From: Trabulsiella guamensis ATCC 49490
Lineage (GTDB): Bacteria > Pseudomonadota > Gammaproteobacteria > Enterobacterales > Enterobacteriaceae
Length of the DNA: 50,134 nucleotides
Assembly (NCBI RefSeq): GCF_000734965.1
Contig: NZ_JMTB01000049.1
Span: forward strand, 1 to 50,134
Reading direction: 5' to 3'
Shown here: positions 19,290 through 30,585 of the stretch, piece by piece
Layout of the letters: every line of letters begins with the position of its first letter
Numbering within the stretch: position 1 is the first letter of the stretch
Made by a program: the position numbers and the translations under genes
Notes under the pieces: model-generated
Seen by the model: the letters and a program-made list of their open reading frames with translations, nothing else
Database searches by the model: none
Told to the model about the DNA's origin: nothing

Positions 19290-19688
19290 TTACGCCACCA
19301 TCTGCTCCAGGTGCTCACGTAGTTCGCCTTCCAGCACGAGCGCCTTTTGCGTTTTAAGGTCGATACAGACAAACGTAATCAGGGCATCCGCCACCACGTC
19401 TCCATCAGGCTCCCGCGTGACGACCTGGCTCAGCACGCCGCTTTTGCCATTGAGTTGTTTGACGGCGCTGGTCACCGTCAACAGGTCACTCAGCACCGCC
19501 GGACGGCGGTAGTTGATATTGATGTTGACCACCACGAACGCGATGTTATGGGCGGTCATCCACTGGAAACCAGCGCTGTTTTCCAGCCCGTCCCAGCGCG
19601 CCTCTTCGAGAAATTCCAGATAGCGGGCATTATTCACGTGCTGATAAACATCGAGATGGTATCCACGAACCTTGATTTGAGTCTGCAT
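19290..19688 (-). CDS. fadM: long-chain acyl-CoA thioesterase FadM (TesC)
   Basis: A 132-residue single-hotdog thioesterase of the 4-hydroxybenzoyl-CoA type, same length as E. coli FadM. The family motif is visible (YHLDVYQHVNNARYLEFLEE region, with the catalytic Asp near residue 13). It hydrolyses 3,5-tetradecadienoyl-CoA and other poorly metabolised acyl-CoAs during beta-oxidation. In E. coli it is repressed by FadR; the 27-bp palindrome just upstream contains a FadR-like GGTC-N2-ACCA core. Confidence 0.96.
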   Translation of the reverse strand: MQTQIKVRGYHLDVYQHVNNARYLEFLEEARWDGLENSAGFQWMTAHNIAFVVVNININYRRPAVLSDLLTVTSAVKQLNGKSGVLSQVVTREPDGDVVADALITFVCIDLKTQKALVLEGELREHLEQMVA

Positions 19689-19724
19689 AGCGCAACTGCC
19701 TTATTTTTTATGTTTAATAGAATC

Positions 19725-19751
19725 AGAGGTCACACCACTGGTATGACCTCT
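19725..19751. promoter_or_regulatory. 27-bp near-perfect palindrome, candidate FadR operator of fadM
   Basis: Outer arms AGAGGTCA and TGACCTCT and inner arms ACCA and TGGT pair around 19738; only one position per arm (19733/19743) fails. Each strand carries AGAGGTC-N2-CCA-type sequence close to the FadR consensus TGGTC-N-G-ACCA. It is 37-63 bp upstream of the fadM start, where promoter elements should lie. It could also act as the end of the ybaV transcript, but no T run follows. Confidence 0.5.
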
Positions 19752-19794
19752 CTAGTCTGGCAAAAAACGGCCACTCTGCAAACTTGCGTCAGGA

Positions 19795-20238
<444 letters not shown>

Positions 20239-20246
20239 TCAGAAAT

Positions 20247-20274
20247 GGAAAAGGCCGCGAGCGCGGCCTTTGGG
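20247..20274 (-). terminator. intrinsic terminator of ppiD
   Basis: Perfect stem AAAGGCCGCG (20250-20259)/CGCGGCCTTT (20262-20271); on the minus strand it ends in TTTTCC. It lies about 45 bp after the ppiD stop. Confidence 0.8.
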
Positions 20275-20314
20275 TATTACATGCTGTTACTTAATTCTGC
20301 GAAGCGGATTCCGC

Positions 20315-22189
20315 TTACTGCTGCTGTTCGACGACGTCGCCGAGCTTAATTTTGGCTTGTTTGCGCAGATTGCTCATCAACGCTTCAAAGGCGATCTGTG
20401 CATTATTCTGCGTGATGCCCTGAACCATCGCTTTCTTCTGCTCTTCCGGCATCGAACCCGCTTTCACTTCATCCAGCGCCAGCAGCACGACGTTCCCCTG
20501 AAGGTCAGTACCCATGCCATAGCTCGGTTTGTCTTTCTGCGGCAGCGGCAGCGTGAACGCCGTCTGGCTTACGGGATCCTGCCCCGTGCGGCTCAGGGTT
20601 TTCGCTTCACCAAAGCTCAGACCCGCCGCTTTCATTGCTTCAGCGCCTTTATCGGTTTTCAGACTCGCCAGCAGTTTTTCTGCATCCAGCTTCGCCTGCT
20701 GTTCCGCTTTGGTGTGTTTCACAATGTCAGCGACCTGCTCTTTGACGTCGCTCAGCGGCTTAACAGCTTCCGCTTTATGCTCACTGATGCGCAGCACGAA
20801 CGCGCGATCGCCATCCACCGTAATGATGTCGGAGTTGCTGCCCGGCGTGCCGTTTTCGCCCACCAGACCGCCGTTAAAAATAGCATCAGCTACCGGTTTG
20901 AAATTCAGCGCTTCCGGCAGCGTGTTTTGCGTAAACCAGTCGGTTTCCACTACTTTCTGGCCTGAAACCTGCGCGGCACCTGCCAGGGATTCATTATCGT
21001 TGCTGGCCGCGTCGCTCACCTTCTGCTGCAGCGCATAGTAAGCATCCAGCGCTTTTTCCTGTTTCACTTTTGCCGCGATGTCATCGCGCACATCGTTCAG
21101 CGGTTTTACCTGAGCTGGCTGGACGTCATCAAGACGCGCGATAAGGAAACCCACAGAAGAGGTGATAACGCCTGATAATTGGCCTTTCTCTTTCAGACCG
21201 GCGTTTTTCAGTTCGTCCGGCGTGGTGGACTCTTCCAGCCAGCCCATATCGCCGCCATTACGGGCCGAGATAATGTCCGTTGATTTTGCTTTCGCGACGG
21301 TGACGAAATCTGCGCCTTTGTTCAGTTCATCCAGTGCGGCTTTCGCGTCGGCTTCAGTTTTGGTCTGGATCACGCTGTAGCGGCTACGCTGCGGCTGCGT
21401 GAACTGATCTTTGTGCTGATCGTAGTAAGACTCGATTTCAGCGTCAGAGGCGTTCTCTTGCATTTCAGCGGCATCCATTTTGATGTAGCTGACGCGGAAC
21501 TGCTCCGGCGACATGAAGTTGCCTTTGTTTTGCTCGTAGAAGGCGTTGATTTCCTGATCGCTCACCTGTTGTTTTGCCGCCAGGGCGTTAACATTAATGG
21601 TGGCTTCACGCACGACGCGCTGTTGAGAGACCAGCGCCGCCAGTTCATCAGTTTCACCGGGAAGCATGAAATCGGTGCCGGCAACGGCGTTAATCAGTTG
21701 CTGTGTGACCAGTTGGTTACGCAATGCCTGCGCGTATTGATCGGCGGTCATGCCCATCTGGTTCACAATGCCGTTGAAACGCGCGTTGTCGAATTTACCG
21801 TCAGACTGAAACGCCTGCGTACTGAAAATGGCCTTCTTCACCTGCTCATCGCTGATGTTCAGACCGAGCTCTTTGGCGTACTGATCGAGCAACGACTCGT
21901 CAATCAGGCGATTCAACACCTGCTGACGCATCGTCTTCATGTAGTTTTCGTTGCTGGCCAGTTCAGAGAATCTGTCACCCAGCTGCTGCTGCATACGATT
22001 ACGTTCGCTGGCAACGGCATTTTCAAACTGCGGACGGCCAATTTCCTGACCATTCACTTTCGCGGCATAGGTATTGTTACCGCCAATCAGGTAGCTACTG
22101 ACGCCGGTCAAAATGAACGACACAATAATGATACCGAAAATAATCTTGAGCACGATGCTGTTAGCTGCCGTGCGTAAGTTGTCCATCAT
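20315..22189 (-). CDS. ppiD: periplasmic folding chaperone PpiD
   Basis: A 624-residue inner-membrane-anchored periplasmic chaperone near the Sec translocon. One membrane anchor lies at about 16-35 (IIFGIIIVSFILTGVSSYLI), followed by SurA-like N-terminal helices (VNGQEIGRPQFENAV) and a parvulin-type domain at about 265-355 (RNGGDMGWLEE, GLKEKGQLSGVITSSVGF); E. coli PpiD lacks strong prolyl isomerase activity. Start ATG 22189 gives MMDNLRTAANS as in E. coli; the frame extends further upstream without similarity. Next gene upstream is hupB. Confidence 0.96.
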   Translation of the reverse strand: MMDNLRTAANSIVLKIIFGIIIVSFILTGVSSYLIGGNNTYAAKVNGQEIGRPQFENAVASERNRMQQQLGDRFSELASNENYMKTMRQQVLNRLIDESLLDQYAKELGLNISDEQVKKAIFSTQAFQSDGKFDNARFNGIVNQMGMTADQYAQALRNQLVTQQLINAVAGTDFMLPGETDELAALVSQQRVVREATINVNALAAKQQVSDQEINAFYEQNKGNFMSPEQFRVSYIKMDAAEMQENASDAEIESYYDQHKDQFTQPQRSRYSVIQTKTEADAKAALDELNKGADFVTVAKAKSTDIISARNGGDMGWLEESTTPDELKNAGLKEKGQLSGVITSSVGFLIARLDDVQPAQVKPLNDVRDDIAAKVKQEKALDAYYALQQKVSDAASNDNESLAGAAQVSGQKVVETDWFTQNTLPEALNFKPVADAIFNGGLVGENGTPGSNSDIITVDGDRAFVLRISEHKAEAVKPLSDVKEQVADIVKHTKAEQQAKLDAEKLLASLKTDKGAEAMKAAGLSFGEAKTLSRTGQDPVSQTAFTLPLPQKDKPSYGMGTDLQGNVVLLALDEVKAGSMPEEQKKAMVQGITQNNAQIAFEALMSNLRKQAKIKLGDVVEQQQ

Positions 22190-22329
22190 GGTGTAACAAC
22201 GCTCCGCTGTAGGTGACTGTAGACCTCGCGCAGCATAGCACGTCATGACCGCTGCGCGTGAGGCCGTATTTTGACAAGAAAACGGGCCTGTTGTCAGCCC
22301 ACAACGCGTAATTCTCACAGAAAGGGGAT

Positions 22330-22356
22330 AAAAAAAGGCACATCCAGCGATGCGCC
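22330..22356 (-). terminator. intrinsic terminator of hupB
   Basis: Minus-strand stem GGCGCATC/GATGTGCC (one G-T pair, loop GCTG) followed by seven T, 35 bp after the hupB stop. Confidence 0.8.
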
Positions 22357-22390
22357 CTTGTACTTAGTCACTTCCCTTAGCGGGAATCGA

Positions 22391-22663
22391 TCAGTTTACT
22401 GCGTCTTTCAGTGCTTTACCTGCACGGAAACCAGGCACTTTAGCGGCAGCAATGGTGATTTCTTTACCTGTTTGCGGGTTGCGACCAGTACGGGCAGCAC
22501 GCTCTTTAACAGCAAAAGTACCAAAGCCAACCAGTGCAACGTCATCCCCAGATTTCAGAGATTCAGTAACAGAAGCGATCAGCGCATCTAATGCACGTCC
22601 AGCTGCAGCTTTAGAAATGTCCGCACCCGCAGCAATTTTGTCAATCAGTTGAGATTTATTCAC
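22391..22663 (-). CDS. hupB: DNA-binding protein HU-beta
   Basis: A 90-residue histone-like nucleoid protein; forms HU dimers with HU-alpha and bends DNA. The sequence is essentially E. coli HU-beta, with the arm signature ([21 protein letters not shown]) containing the intercalating proline in RNPQTG. The start codon is GTG at 22663, as in E. coli. A promoter with 17-bp spacing lies upstream, and its own terminator follows. Confidence 0.98.
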   Translation of the reverse strand: MNKSQLIDKIAAGADISKAAAGRALDALIASVTESLKSGDDVALVGFGTFAVKERAARTGRNPQTGKEITIAAAKVPGFRAGKALKDAVN

Positions 22664-22727
22664 TGTTTTCTTCCTCTCTTTATAATTTATATCGCACCTG
22701 AATCCTTCATAGTACGACCGCGCAGCA

Positions 22728-22756
22728 GTTATATCAGGTGTGTCATAACCTTACAA
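22728..22756 (-). promoter_or_regulatory. sigma-70 promoter of hupB
   Basis: Minus-strand -35 TTGTAA (22751-22756) and -10 TATAAC (22728-22733) with a 17-bp spacer. E. coli hupB has several promoters; only this one is obvious by eye. Confidence 0.6.
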
Positions 22757-22804
22757 CACCCGTAAATGATGACATACCCAACCAGCAATCTAAATTAGCT
22801 ATAC

Positions 22805-22841
22805 AAAAAAAGGCTGGCAAGTACGAAATGACTTACCAGCC
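22805..22841 (-). terminator. intrinsic terminator of lon
   Basis: Minus-strand stem GGCTGGTAAGT/ACTTGCCAGCC (one mismatch) followed by seven T, about 30 bp after the lon stop. Confidence 0.85.
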
Positions 22842-22873
22842 TCTATTTTCTTAGCGCTCTTTGCGCGCGGTCA

Positions 22874-25228
22874 CTATTTTGCGGTCACAACCTGCATTCC
22901 AAAGGGTTCATTCTGCAATGCGAGAGCCAGAACTTCCTCAATACGTTTCACCGGATGGATGTCCAGATCAGCGATAACGTTATCCGGAATCTCTTCCAGA
23001 TCGCGTTTGTTCTCGTCAGGAATCAGAACTGTCTTAATCCCGCCGCGATGTGCCGCAAGCAGTTTTTCCTTCAGCCCGCCGATCGGCAGAACCTGACCAC
23101 GGAGGGTGATCTCGCCGGTCATTGCGACATCCGCGCGTACCGGGTTGCCCGTCAGGCAGGAAACCAGTGCGGTACACATCGCAATACCTGCGCTCGGACC
23201 GTCTTTCGGCGTCGCCCCTTCCGGAACGTGAACGTGAATATCGCGTTTTTCGTAGAAATCACCGTTGATGCCCAGTTTTTCCGCCCGCGCACGTACCACA
23301 GTCAGTGCAGCCTGGATGGATTCCTGCATTACTTCGCCCAGCGAACCGGTATAAGTCAGTTTACCTTTGCCCGGCACGCAGGCGGTTTCGATGGTCAGCA
23401 GATCGCCGCCCACTTCCGTCCACGCCAGCCCGGTCACCTGACCGACACGGTTTTCGCTGTCCGCGCGACCGTAGTCAAAGCGCTGTACGCCCAGGTACTC
23501 GTGCAAATTGTCGCCGTTGATCTCGATATGCTTGAGAGTTTTATCCAGCAGCAGCTGTTTAACCGCTTTACGGCACAGTTTCGAGATTTCACGCTCCAGA
23601 CTACGCACGCCCGCTTCACGGGTGTAGTAACGAATAATGCCCACAATGGCGCTATCGTCGACAGTCAGTTCGCCTGATTTCAGCGCGTTACGCTCAATCT
23701 GCTTCGGCAGCAGGTGGCGTCTGGCGATATTCAGTTTTTCGTCTTCCGTGTAACCGGAAAGGCGGATCACTTCCATACGGTCCAGCAGCGGCGCCGGAAT
23801 ATTCATGGAGTTAGACGTCGCGACAAACATGACATCACTGAGGTCATAATCCACTTCCAGGTAGTGATCGCTGAATGCCACGTTCTGCTCAGGATCCAGT
23901 ACCTCCAGCAGCGCTGAAGCCGGATCGCCGCGCATGTCAGACGACATCTTGTCGATCTCATCGAGCAGGAACAGCGGGTTTTTAACGCCCACTTTCGCCA
24001 TTTTCTGGATCAGTTTGCCCGGCATTGAACCGATGTAAGTACGACGGTGACCGCGGATTTCCGCTTCATCACGTACCCCGCCCAGCGCCATACGGATGTA
24101 TTTACGGCCGGTCGCTTTGGCGATGGACTGCCCCAGCGAGGTTTTACCCACCCCCGGCGGCCCTACCAGACACAGAATCGGTCCCTTGATTTTATTCACA
24201 CGGCTCTGCACCGCGAGATATTCAAGGATGCGGTCTTTAACGCGCTCCAGGCCGTAATGGTCGGTATCGAGGATTTCCTGCGCCTGGCGAAGGTCTTTTT
24301 TGACCTTGCTGCGGGCATTCCACGGCACCTGAACCATCCAGTCGATGTAACCACGCACCACCGTTGCTTCTGCGGACATCGGCGACATCATTTTCAGTTT
24401 TTGCAGCTCGGCTTCGGCCTTCTCTTTGGCCTCTTTCGGCATTTTCGCCGCGTCGATTTTACGCTTCAGCGCTTCGTTTTCGTCCGGCGCATCGTCCATT
24501 TCGCCAAGTTCTTTCTGAATAGCTTTCATTTGCTCGTTCAGATAGTACTCGCGCTGGGATTTCTCCATCTGCTTTTTGACGCGATTGCGAATACGTTTCT
24601 CAACCTGCAGCAGATCGATTTCCGATTCCATCATCGCCATCAGGTATTCCAGACGTTCGTTGATGTCAGACATCTCAAGTACAGATTGCTTGTCAGCAAG
24701 CTTCAGCGGCATGTGTGCCGCGATGGTGTCCGCCAGACGCGCCGGATCGTCGATGCTGTTCAGCGACGTCAGCACTTCCGGTGGGATCTTCTTGTTCAGC
24801 TTGATGTAGCCTTCGAACTGACTGATGGCGGTACGAACCAGCACTTCCTGTTCGCGCTCATCAATTGCCGGAGATTCAAGGTATTCCGCTTTGGAGGAAA
24901 AATGTTCGCCATCATCAGAAAGCGTAGTAATACGCGCACGCTGCAGACCTTCGACCAGCACTTTGACGGTACCGTCAGGTAGCTTCAGCATCTGCAGAAT
25001 AGAGGCCACGGTCCCGACGGTGAAAAGATCGTTTACACCCGGCTCATCCGTTGAGGCTTCTTTCTGAGCCACCAGCATGATTTTTTTATCATGATCCATG
25101 GCAGCTTCCAGACAACGGATAGATTTTTCCCGCCCTACAAATAAGGGAATGACCATGTGCGGATAAACCACCACATCGCGCAACGGCAATACGGGGATTT
25201 CAATGCGTTCAGAACGCTCAGGATTCAT
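22874..25228 (-). CDS. lon: ATP-dependent protease Lon
   Basis: A 784-residue cytoplasmic AAA+ protease, same length as E. coli Lon. Domains in order: LON substrate-binding domain (about 10-200), helical region, AAA+ module with Walker A GPPGVGKT (about 356-363) and Walker B FLLDEIDK, and the C-terminal protease with Ser679 ([11 protein letters not shown]) and Lys722 ([13 protein letters not shown]). Degrades misfolded proteins and regulators such as SulA. Start ATG 25228 ([20 protein letters not shown]). A heat-shock promoter lies about 85-110 bp upstream. Confidence 0.98.
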   Translation of the reverse strand: MNPERSERIEIPVLPLRDVVVYPHMVIPLFVGREKSIRCLEAAMDHDKKIMLVAQKEASTDEPGVNDLFTVGTVASILQMLKLPDGTVKVLVEGLQRARITTLSDDGEHFSSKAEYLESPAIDEREQEVLVRTAISQFEGYIKLNKKIPPEVLTSLNSIDDPARLADTIAAHMPLKLADKQSVLEMSDINERLEYLMAMMESEIDLLQVEKRIRNRVKKQMEKSQREYYLNEQMKAIQKELGEMDDAPDENEALKRKIDAAKMPKEAKEKAEAELQKLKMMSPMSAEATVVRGYIDWMVQVPWNARSKVKKDLRQAQEILDTDHYGLERVKDRILEYLAVQSRVNKIKGPILCLVGPPGVGKTSLGQSIAKATGRKYIRMALGGVRDEAEIRGHRRTYIGSMPGKLIQKMAKVGVKNPLFLLDEIDKMSSDMRGDPASALLEVLDPEQNVAFSDHYLEVDYDLSDVMFVATSNSMNIPAPLLDRMEVIRLSGYTEDEKLNIARRHLLPKQIERNALKSGELTVDDSAIVGIIRYYTREAGVRSLEREISKLCRKAVKQLLLDKTLKHIEINGDNLHEYLGVQRFDYGRADSENRVGQVTGLAWTEVGGDLLTIETACVPGKGKLTYTGSLGEVMQESIQAALTVVRARAEKLGINGDFYEKRDIHVHVPEGATPKDGPSAGIAMCTALVSCLTGNPVRADVAMTGEITLRGQVLPIGGLKEKLLAAHRGGIKTVLIPDENKRDLEEIPDNVIADLDIHPVKRIEEVLALALQNEPFGMQVVTAK

Positions 25229-25310
25229 AGAGCTCTCTCTTAGTTTAGTGTCCGCCAGGTAGCCGATGACATGATCAAACCCCATGCCATCGTTTAACAT
25301 GTATTCCAGT

Positions 25311-25338
25311 ATATGGGGATGTTTCCCACACATTCAAC
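25311..25338 (-). promoter_or_regulatory. sigma-32 heat-shock promoter of lon
   Basis: Minus strand carries GTTGAAT (-35) and CCCCATAT (-10) 13 bp apart, matching the sigma-32 consensus CTTGAAA / CCCCATNT and the known lon promoter. Confidence 0.8.
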
Positions 25339-25352
25339 GCCGGGAATACAGG

Positions 25353-25385
25353 AAAAATAAAAGGGGAGATAAAATCCCCCCTTTT
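25353..25385 (-). terminator. intrinsic terminator of clpX
   Basis: Minus-strand arms AAAAGGGG and CCCCTTTT, with mismatched inner bases and a T-rich loop, followed by TTTTATTTTT. It separates clpX from lon. Confidence 0.75.
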
Positions 25386-25413
25386 CGCTTAACTGATTGA
25401 CAAATTTGGCGAA

Positions 25414-26688
25414 TTATTCGCCAGATGCCTGTTGGGTTTCCGAGGTGCCGTAGATCAGCAGCGGTTTGCTCTGCCCTTCGATAACCGACTCGTCGATGAC
25501 CACTTTTTCGACATCTTCCATTGAAGGCAGGTCGTACATCGTGTCGAGCAGTGCCGCTTCGACGATGGAACGCAATCCACGCGCACCGGTTTTACGTGCC
25601 ATTGCTTTGCGGGCAATCGCATCCAGTGCTTCGTCACGGAACTCCAGATCAACGCCTTCCAGATTAAACAGCGCCTGATACTGTTTGGTCAGGGCGTTTT
25701 TCGGCTCTTTCAGGATCTGAATCAACGCTTCTTCACTCAGCTCTTTCAGCGTCGCCACCACTGGCAGACGACCAATGAACTCAGGGATCAGACCGAATTT
25801 AATCAAATCTTCCGGTTCAACCTGCGTCAACAGTTCGCCTTCGTTGGCTTTTTCTGACTTCGCTTTCACAGTGGCGCCAAAACCAATACCGGTTCCGGTT
25901 TCTACGCGGTTAGCGATGACTTTGTCGAGGCCTGCAAACGCGCCACCACAGATAAACAGAATTTTTGAGGTATCAACCTGCAAAAACTCCTGCTGCGGAT
26001 GTTTACGCCCGCCCTGCGGCGGTACTGCCGCGACAGTACCTTCGATAAGTTTCAGCAGTGCCTGCTGTACGCCTTCACCGGAGACGTCACGGGTGATCGA
26101 CGGGTTATCCGATTTACGGGAGATTTTGTCGATTTCATCGATGTAAACGATGCCGCGCTGCGCTTTCTGTACGTCATAATCGCATTTCTGCAGCAGTTTC
26201 TGGATGATATTTTCAACGTCTTCACCGACATAACCTGCTTCGGTCAGCGTGGTCGCATCCGCCATGGTGAACGGTACGTCCAGAAGACGGGCCAGCGTTT
26301 CGGCCAGCAGGGTTTTACCGGAGCCGGTTGGGCCAATCAGCAGAATGTTACTTTTGCCGAGTTCAACGCCGTTACTGGAATCGCCGTTACGCAGACGCTT
26401 GTAATGGTTGTACACCGCCACAGCCAACACTTTTTTCGCCTGTTCCTGACCGATGACATAGTCATCAAGGTGGTGGCGAATTTCGTGTGGCGTCGGCAGT
26501 GCACTTCGCTCACGGTGCGGCGCTACCTCTTTAATCTCTTCGCGAATAATGTCGTTACATAAATCAACACATTCGTCGCAGATATACACGGACGGCCCGG
26601 CAATCAGTTTACGCACTTCATGCTGGCTTTTGCCGCAAAAAGAGCAGTACAACAATTTGCCCGATCCATCTTTGCGTTTATCTGTCAT
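25414..26688 (-). CDS. clpX: ATP-dependent Clp protease ATP-binding subunit ClpX
   Basis: A 424-residue AAA+ unfoldase that feeds substrates to ClpP. The N-terminal zinc domain has [11 protein letters not shown] and [11 protein letters not shown]; Walker A is GPTGSGKT (about 119-126), Walker [11 protein letters not shown], and pore loops GYVGED and RKH (GGRKHPQQE) are present, as is the IGF loop (GIGFGATV) that docks on ClpP. Start ATG 26688 ([11 protein letters not shown]) as in E. coli. Lies 126 bp downstream of clpP on the same strand. Confidence 0.98.
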   Translation of the reverse strand: MTDKRKDGSGKLLYCSFCGKSQHEVRKLIAGPSVYICDECVDLCNDIIREEIKEVAPHRERSALPTPHEIRHHLDDYVIGQEQAKKVLAVAVYNHYKRLRNGDSSNGVELGKSNILLIGPTGSGKTLLAETLARLLDVPFTMADATTLTEAGYVGEDVENIIQKLLQKCDYDVQKAQRGIVYIDEIDKISRKSDNPSITRDVSGEGVQQALLKLIEGTVAAVPPQGGRKHPQQEFLQVDTSKILFICGGAFAGLDKVIANRVETGTGIGFGATVKAKSEKANEGELLTQVEPEDLIKFGLIPEFIGRLPVVATLKELSEEALIQILKEPKNALTKQYQALFNLEGVDLEFRDEALDAIARKAMARKTGARGLRSIVEAALLDTMYDLPSMEDVEKVVIDESVIEGQSKPLLIYGTSETQQASGE

Positions 26689-26814
26689 GAGTCCAAACCT
26701 CTTTTTAAGTTCTTTGTGCCGCACATGACGACGCAAATGCCATTAACAAGCGCAAGCCGCTTCGCAAGCAGTGTGCCGCCCATACATAGTATAGCGGCAC
26801 GCGCGCGCCTGGCA

Positions 26815-27438
26815 TTAGTTACGATGGGTCAAAATGGAGTCGACTAAACCGTACTCGACCGCTTCTCCTGAGGTCAGGAAGCGATCACGCTCAGTGTCGC
26901 GCTCGATCTGCTCAAGAGATTGACCCGTATGGTGCGCCATGAGTTCATTCATGCGCGCTTTAACTTTCAGGATCTCTTTAGCGTGGATTTCGATATCCGT
27001 CGCCTGACCCTGGTAGCCGCCCAGCGGCTGGTGAATCATCACCCGGGAATTCGGCAAGCAGAAGCGTTTACCTTTCGCACCTGCCGTCAGCAGGAAAGCG
27101 CCCATAGACGCTGCCTGGCCCATACAAATCGTGCTGACGTCCGGCTTGATGAACTGCATGGTGTCATAAATGGACATCCCTGCGGTGATCACGCCGCCCG
27201 GTGAGTTAATATACAGATAAATGTCTTTTTCCGGGTTTTCCGCTTCCAGAAACAGCATCTGCGCCACAATCAGGTTTGCCATGTGATCTTCCACCTGGCC
27301 GGTCAGAAAAATGACGCGCTCCTTGAGCAGACGGGAATAGATATCAAATGAACGCTCTCCGCGAGAGGTCTGTTCAATGACCATCGGCACCAGGGCCATA
27401 TGGGGTGCAAAGTTATCTCGTTCGCCACTGTATGACAT
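26815..27438 (-). CDS. clpP: ATP-dependent Clp protease proteolytic subunit ClpP
   Basis: A 207-residue serine peptidase that forms the 14-mer chamber of ClpXP and ClpAP. Catalytic Ser111 ([12 protein letters not shown]), His136 (MIHQPLGG) and a C-terminal Asp (ERDRFLT region) are visible; the first about 14 residues form the autocleaved propeptide ([14 protein letters not shown]). The start ATG 27438 follows CCAGGAGACGGAA. Upstream is tig; a heat-shock promoter precedes it. Confidence 0.98.
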   Translation of the reverse strand: MSYSGERDNFAPHMALVPMVIEQTSRGERSFDIYSRLLKERVIFLTGQVEDHMANLIVAQMLFLEAENPEKDIYLYINSPGGVITAGMSIYDTMQFIKPDVSTICMGQAASMGAFLLTAGAKGKRFCLPNSRVMIHQPLGGYQGQATDIEIHAKEILKVKARMNELMAHHTGQSLEQIERDTERDRFLTSGEAVEYGLVDSILTHRN

Positions 27439-27532
27439 TTCCGTCTCCTGGATAAATTTTGAAGAATACCTGCTGTACTGATTGTAACCTTGTCGACGGA
27501 ACATCAGCCAGTCACTTATTGCCGTATTGTTG

Positions 27533-27562
27533 GTTATGGGTACGGCAATACGCTATTTCAAG
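27533..27562 (-). promoter_or_regulatory. candidate sigma-32 promoter of clpP
   Basis: Minus strand has CTTGAAA (27556-27562) and CCCATAAC (27533-27540) 15 bp apart, close to the heat-shock consensus, about 95 bp before clpP. The -10 lies inside the loop of an inverted repeat, ATTGCCGTA (27518-27526)/TACGGCAAT (27541-27549). Confidence 0.6.
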
Positions 27563-27635
27563 CATAACAATCTTTTGTTGTTACGCTAACACCGAAACGT
27601 GGATTTGGCACTCATGTACAACAAATTGCGATGAC

Positions 27636-27670
27636 AAAAAAAACCCGTCACCAGAGGGCAACGGGTTTTT
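27636..27670 (-). terminator. intrinsic terminator of tig
   Basis: Minus-strand arms AAAAACCCGT and ACGGGTTTTT around a 12-base loop, ending in eight T, about 30 bp after the tig stop. Confidence 0.85.
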
Positions 27671-27698
27671 GCTCAAACTGTGTCCCGGTATAGCGAAA

Positions 27699-29006
<1,308 letters not shown>

Positions 29007-29126
29007 TCAAAAAAATCACAGTGCTCGGTCAACTCTGAATTCGCCTGCGCAGTACCGGGATGAAGGTGAATCACCGTCCCTGTCGCCAGAATCATCCCGA
29101 AGACGTTCAATAAAATAAGACGCAGC

Positions 29127-29155
29127 ATTATAGCGGCATCACAAGAGTGAGTCGA
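29127..29155 (-). promoter_or_regulatory. sigma-70 promoter of tig
   Basis: Minus-strand -35 TCGACT (29150-29155) and a perfect -10 TATAAT (29127-29132) with a 17-bp spacer, about 130 bp before the tig start. Confidence 0.65.
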
Positions 29156-29248
29156 GAACGGTGGTGGCATGTTGATGCGGCTTTTTTCACAATTCCCGGT
29201 GTTTTTTTGTCTGAAAATGGTCGGTACTGTGCGTTTTCCAGGCAAAAT

Positions 29249-29270
29249 AAAACGGCCTGGTGGCCGTTTT
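29249..29270. terminator. intrinsic terminator downstream of bolA
   Basis: Perfect stem AAAACGGCC/GGCCGTTTT with loop TGGT; minus-strand tail TTTTATTTTG. It lies about 65 bp after the bolA stop. Confidence 0.8.
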
Positions 29271-29336
29271 GTCATTATCTTTACGCAATCTTTACGCAAC
29301 ATACTGGAAATCTTCCGCCCGTTGCAATGCGTTTTA

Positions 29337-29654
29337 TCAGGCGATGCTTCCCGCGCCGCGGCAAGCCGGAGAGGCAAATACCGTATCCTGTAACCCTTCC
29401 CACTCTTTAATCGTGTAAGTATGTAACGCCAGTGCATGAACCGTGGAAGCGAGTTCATCCGCCAGCGTGCTGTAGATCATGCGGTGACGATTGAGGAAAC
29501 GTTCGCCTGCAAAACAGTCGCTGACCAGCACCACTTTGAAGTGGCTTTCCGATCCGGCGGGAACATTGTGACGATAGCTTTCATCAACCACTTCCAGTAC
29601 TACGGGTTTAAACGCTGCACTTAATTTTGCTTCGATTTGTTCGCGTATCATCAT
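29337..29654 (-). CDS. bolA: BolA transcriptional regulator / morphogene
   Basis: A 105-residue BolA/IbaG-family protein that binds DNA and, with monothiol glutaredoxin, an iron-sulfur cluster; in E. coli it promotes round, stress-adapted cells and biofilm. The family core is clear ([48 protein letters not shown]). An extra Cys in VSDCFAGE replaces Arg of E. coli BolA as I recall it. MM at the start allows initiation at either of two ATGs. A gearbox-like promoter lies upstream. Confidence 0.96.
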   Translation of the reverse strand: MMIREQIEAKLSAAFKPVVLEVVDESYRHNVPAGSESHFKVVLVSDCFAGERFLNRHRMIYSTLADELASTVHALALHTYTIKEWEGLQDTVFASPACRGAGSIA

Positions 29655-29959
29655 GACATTACTCCTTCGACGACGCTGAGATGCCGCCCATCTCTTTAAA
29701 TATTAGCCGCTTTTACCGTTTCCATTACATGAAGACAACAAATATTTAGCTTTCGTCCGATTTCCTCAGCGAAACGGATGCGCTTTACTCATATATGCAA
29801 ACGTTTCGCTGCCAGACTGCCGGCAAAACGGTAAAGAAGCGGTCAGAAAACGCACATCACGATGAATTTACCTGCGCAGCTACTTCCTCTTACCGTTGGC
29901 GATGTTATGATGGCGAGAATTTTTCTTTTACTTAACCAAAGCGTTGAGAGCCTGACATC
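29655..29959. other. divergent bolA/yajG promoter region
   Basis: A 305-bp space holding the bolA gearbox-like promoter and presumably the yajG promoter (a TATGAT lies about 50 bp before yajG without a good -35). No gene is supported. Confidence 0.6.
29702..29730 (-). promoter_or_regulatory. gearbox-like bolA promoter
   Basis: Minus strand reads ATGTAA, a 15-bp spacer, then CGGCTAAT, aligning with the E. coli bolAp1 gearbox (CTGCAA / CGGCTAGT as I recall it), which is stationary-phase (sigma-S) dependent. About 50 bp before the start codon. Confidence 0.5.
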
Positions 29960-30538
29960 ATGTTGAAAAAAATCCTTTTCCCGTTGGTGGCCCTGTTCAT
30001 GCTGGCGGGTTGCGCCACGCCACCGTCCACCATCGACGTATCGCCGAAAATCGCCCTGCCGCAGCAGGATCCAAGCCTGATGGGCGTCACCGTGAGCATT
30101 AACGGTGCCGATCAACGTCAGGATCAGGCGCTGGCGAAAGTCACCCGTGACAACCAGCTGGTTACCCTGACCGCGTCCCGCGACCTGCGTTTCCTGCTGC
30201 AGGAAGTGCTGGAGAAACAAATGACCGCACGCGGTTATATGGTTGGCCCAAGCGGGGCCGTTGACCTGCAGATCATCGTGAACCAGCTGTACGCCGATGT
30301 GTCTCAGGGTAATGTGCGTTACAACATCGCCACCAAAGCCGACGTCGCGATTATCGCAACCGCGAAAAACGGCAACAAAATGACGAAAAACTACCGCGCC
30401 AGCTACACCGTTGAAGGCGCCTTTACGGCAAACAACCAGAATATCGCTAATGCAGTGAATAGCGTGCTGACTGACACCATCGCCGATATGGCTCAGGACA
30501 CCAGCATCCACGACTTCATCAAACAAAACGCCCGTTAA
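29960..30538 (+). CDS. yajG: YajG family lipoprotein
   Basis: A 192-residue lipoprotein like E. coli YajG. The signal peptide ends in the lipobox LAGC with lipidated Cys18 followed by Ala (CAT), which fits outer-membrane sorting. The mature part (IDVSPKIALP, TASRDLRFLLQEVLEKQM) has no assigned biochemical function. It lies 47 bp upstream of ampG on the same strand, so it probably shares a transcript with it; a G+C-rich hairpin fills the gap. Confidence 0.95.
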   Translation: MLKKILFPLVALFMLAGCATPPSTIDVSPKIALPQQDPSLMGVTVSINGADQRQDQALAKVTRDNQLVTLTASRDLRFLLQEVLEKQMTARGYMVGPSGAVDLQIIVNQLYADVSQGNVRYNIATKADVAIIATAKNGNKMTKNYRASYTVEGAFTANNQNIANAVNSVLTDTIADMAQDTSIHDFIKQNAR

Positions 30539-30549
30539 CCGCCGTTGGC

Positions 30550-30572
30550 TGACCCGGCGCCCTGCCGGGTCA
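30550..30572 (+). other. hairpin between yajG and ampG
   Basis: TGACCCGGC and GCCGGGTCA form a perfect 9-bp stem with loop GCCCT. No T run follows, so it more likely affects mRNA stability or partial readthrough than full termination. Confidence 0.6.
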
Positions 30573-30585
30573 GCAGTCAGGACCC

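Noticed and set aside
29843-30526. 227-residue minus-strand ORF opposite yajG
   Set aside because: Reads backwards through the yajG lipoprotein gene and its promoter; the yajG frame has the lipobox and known length.
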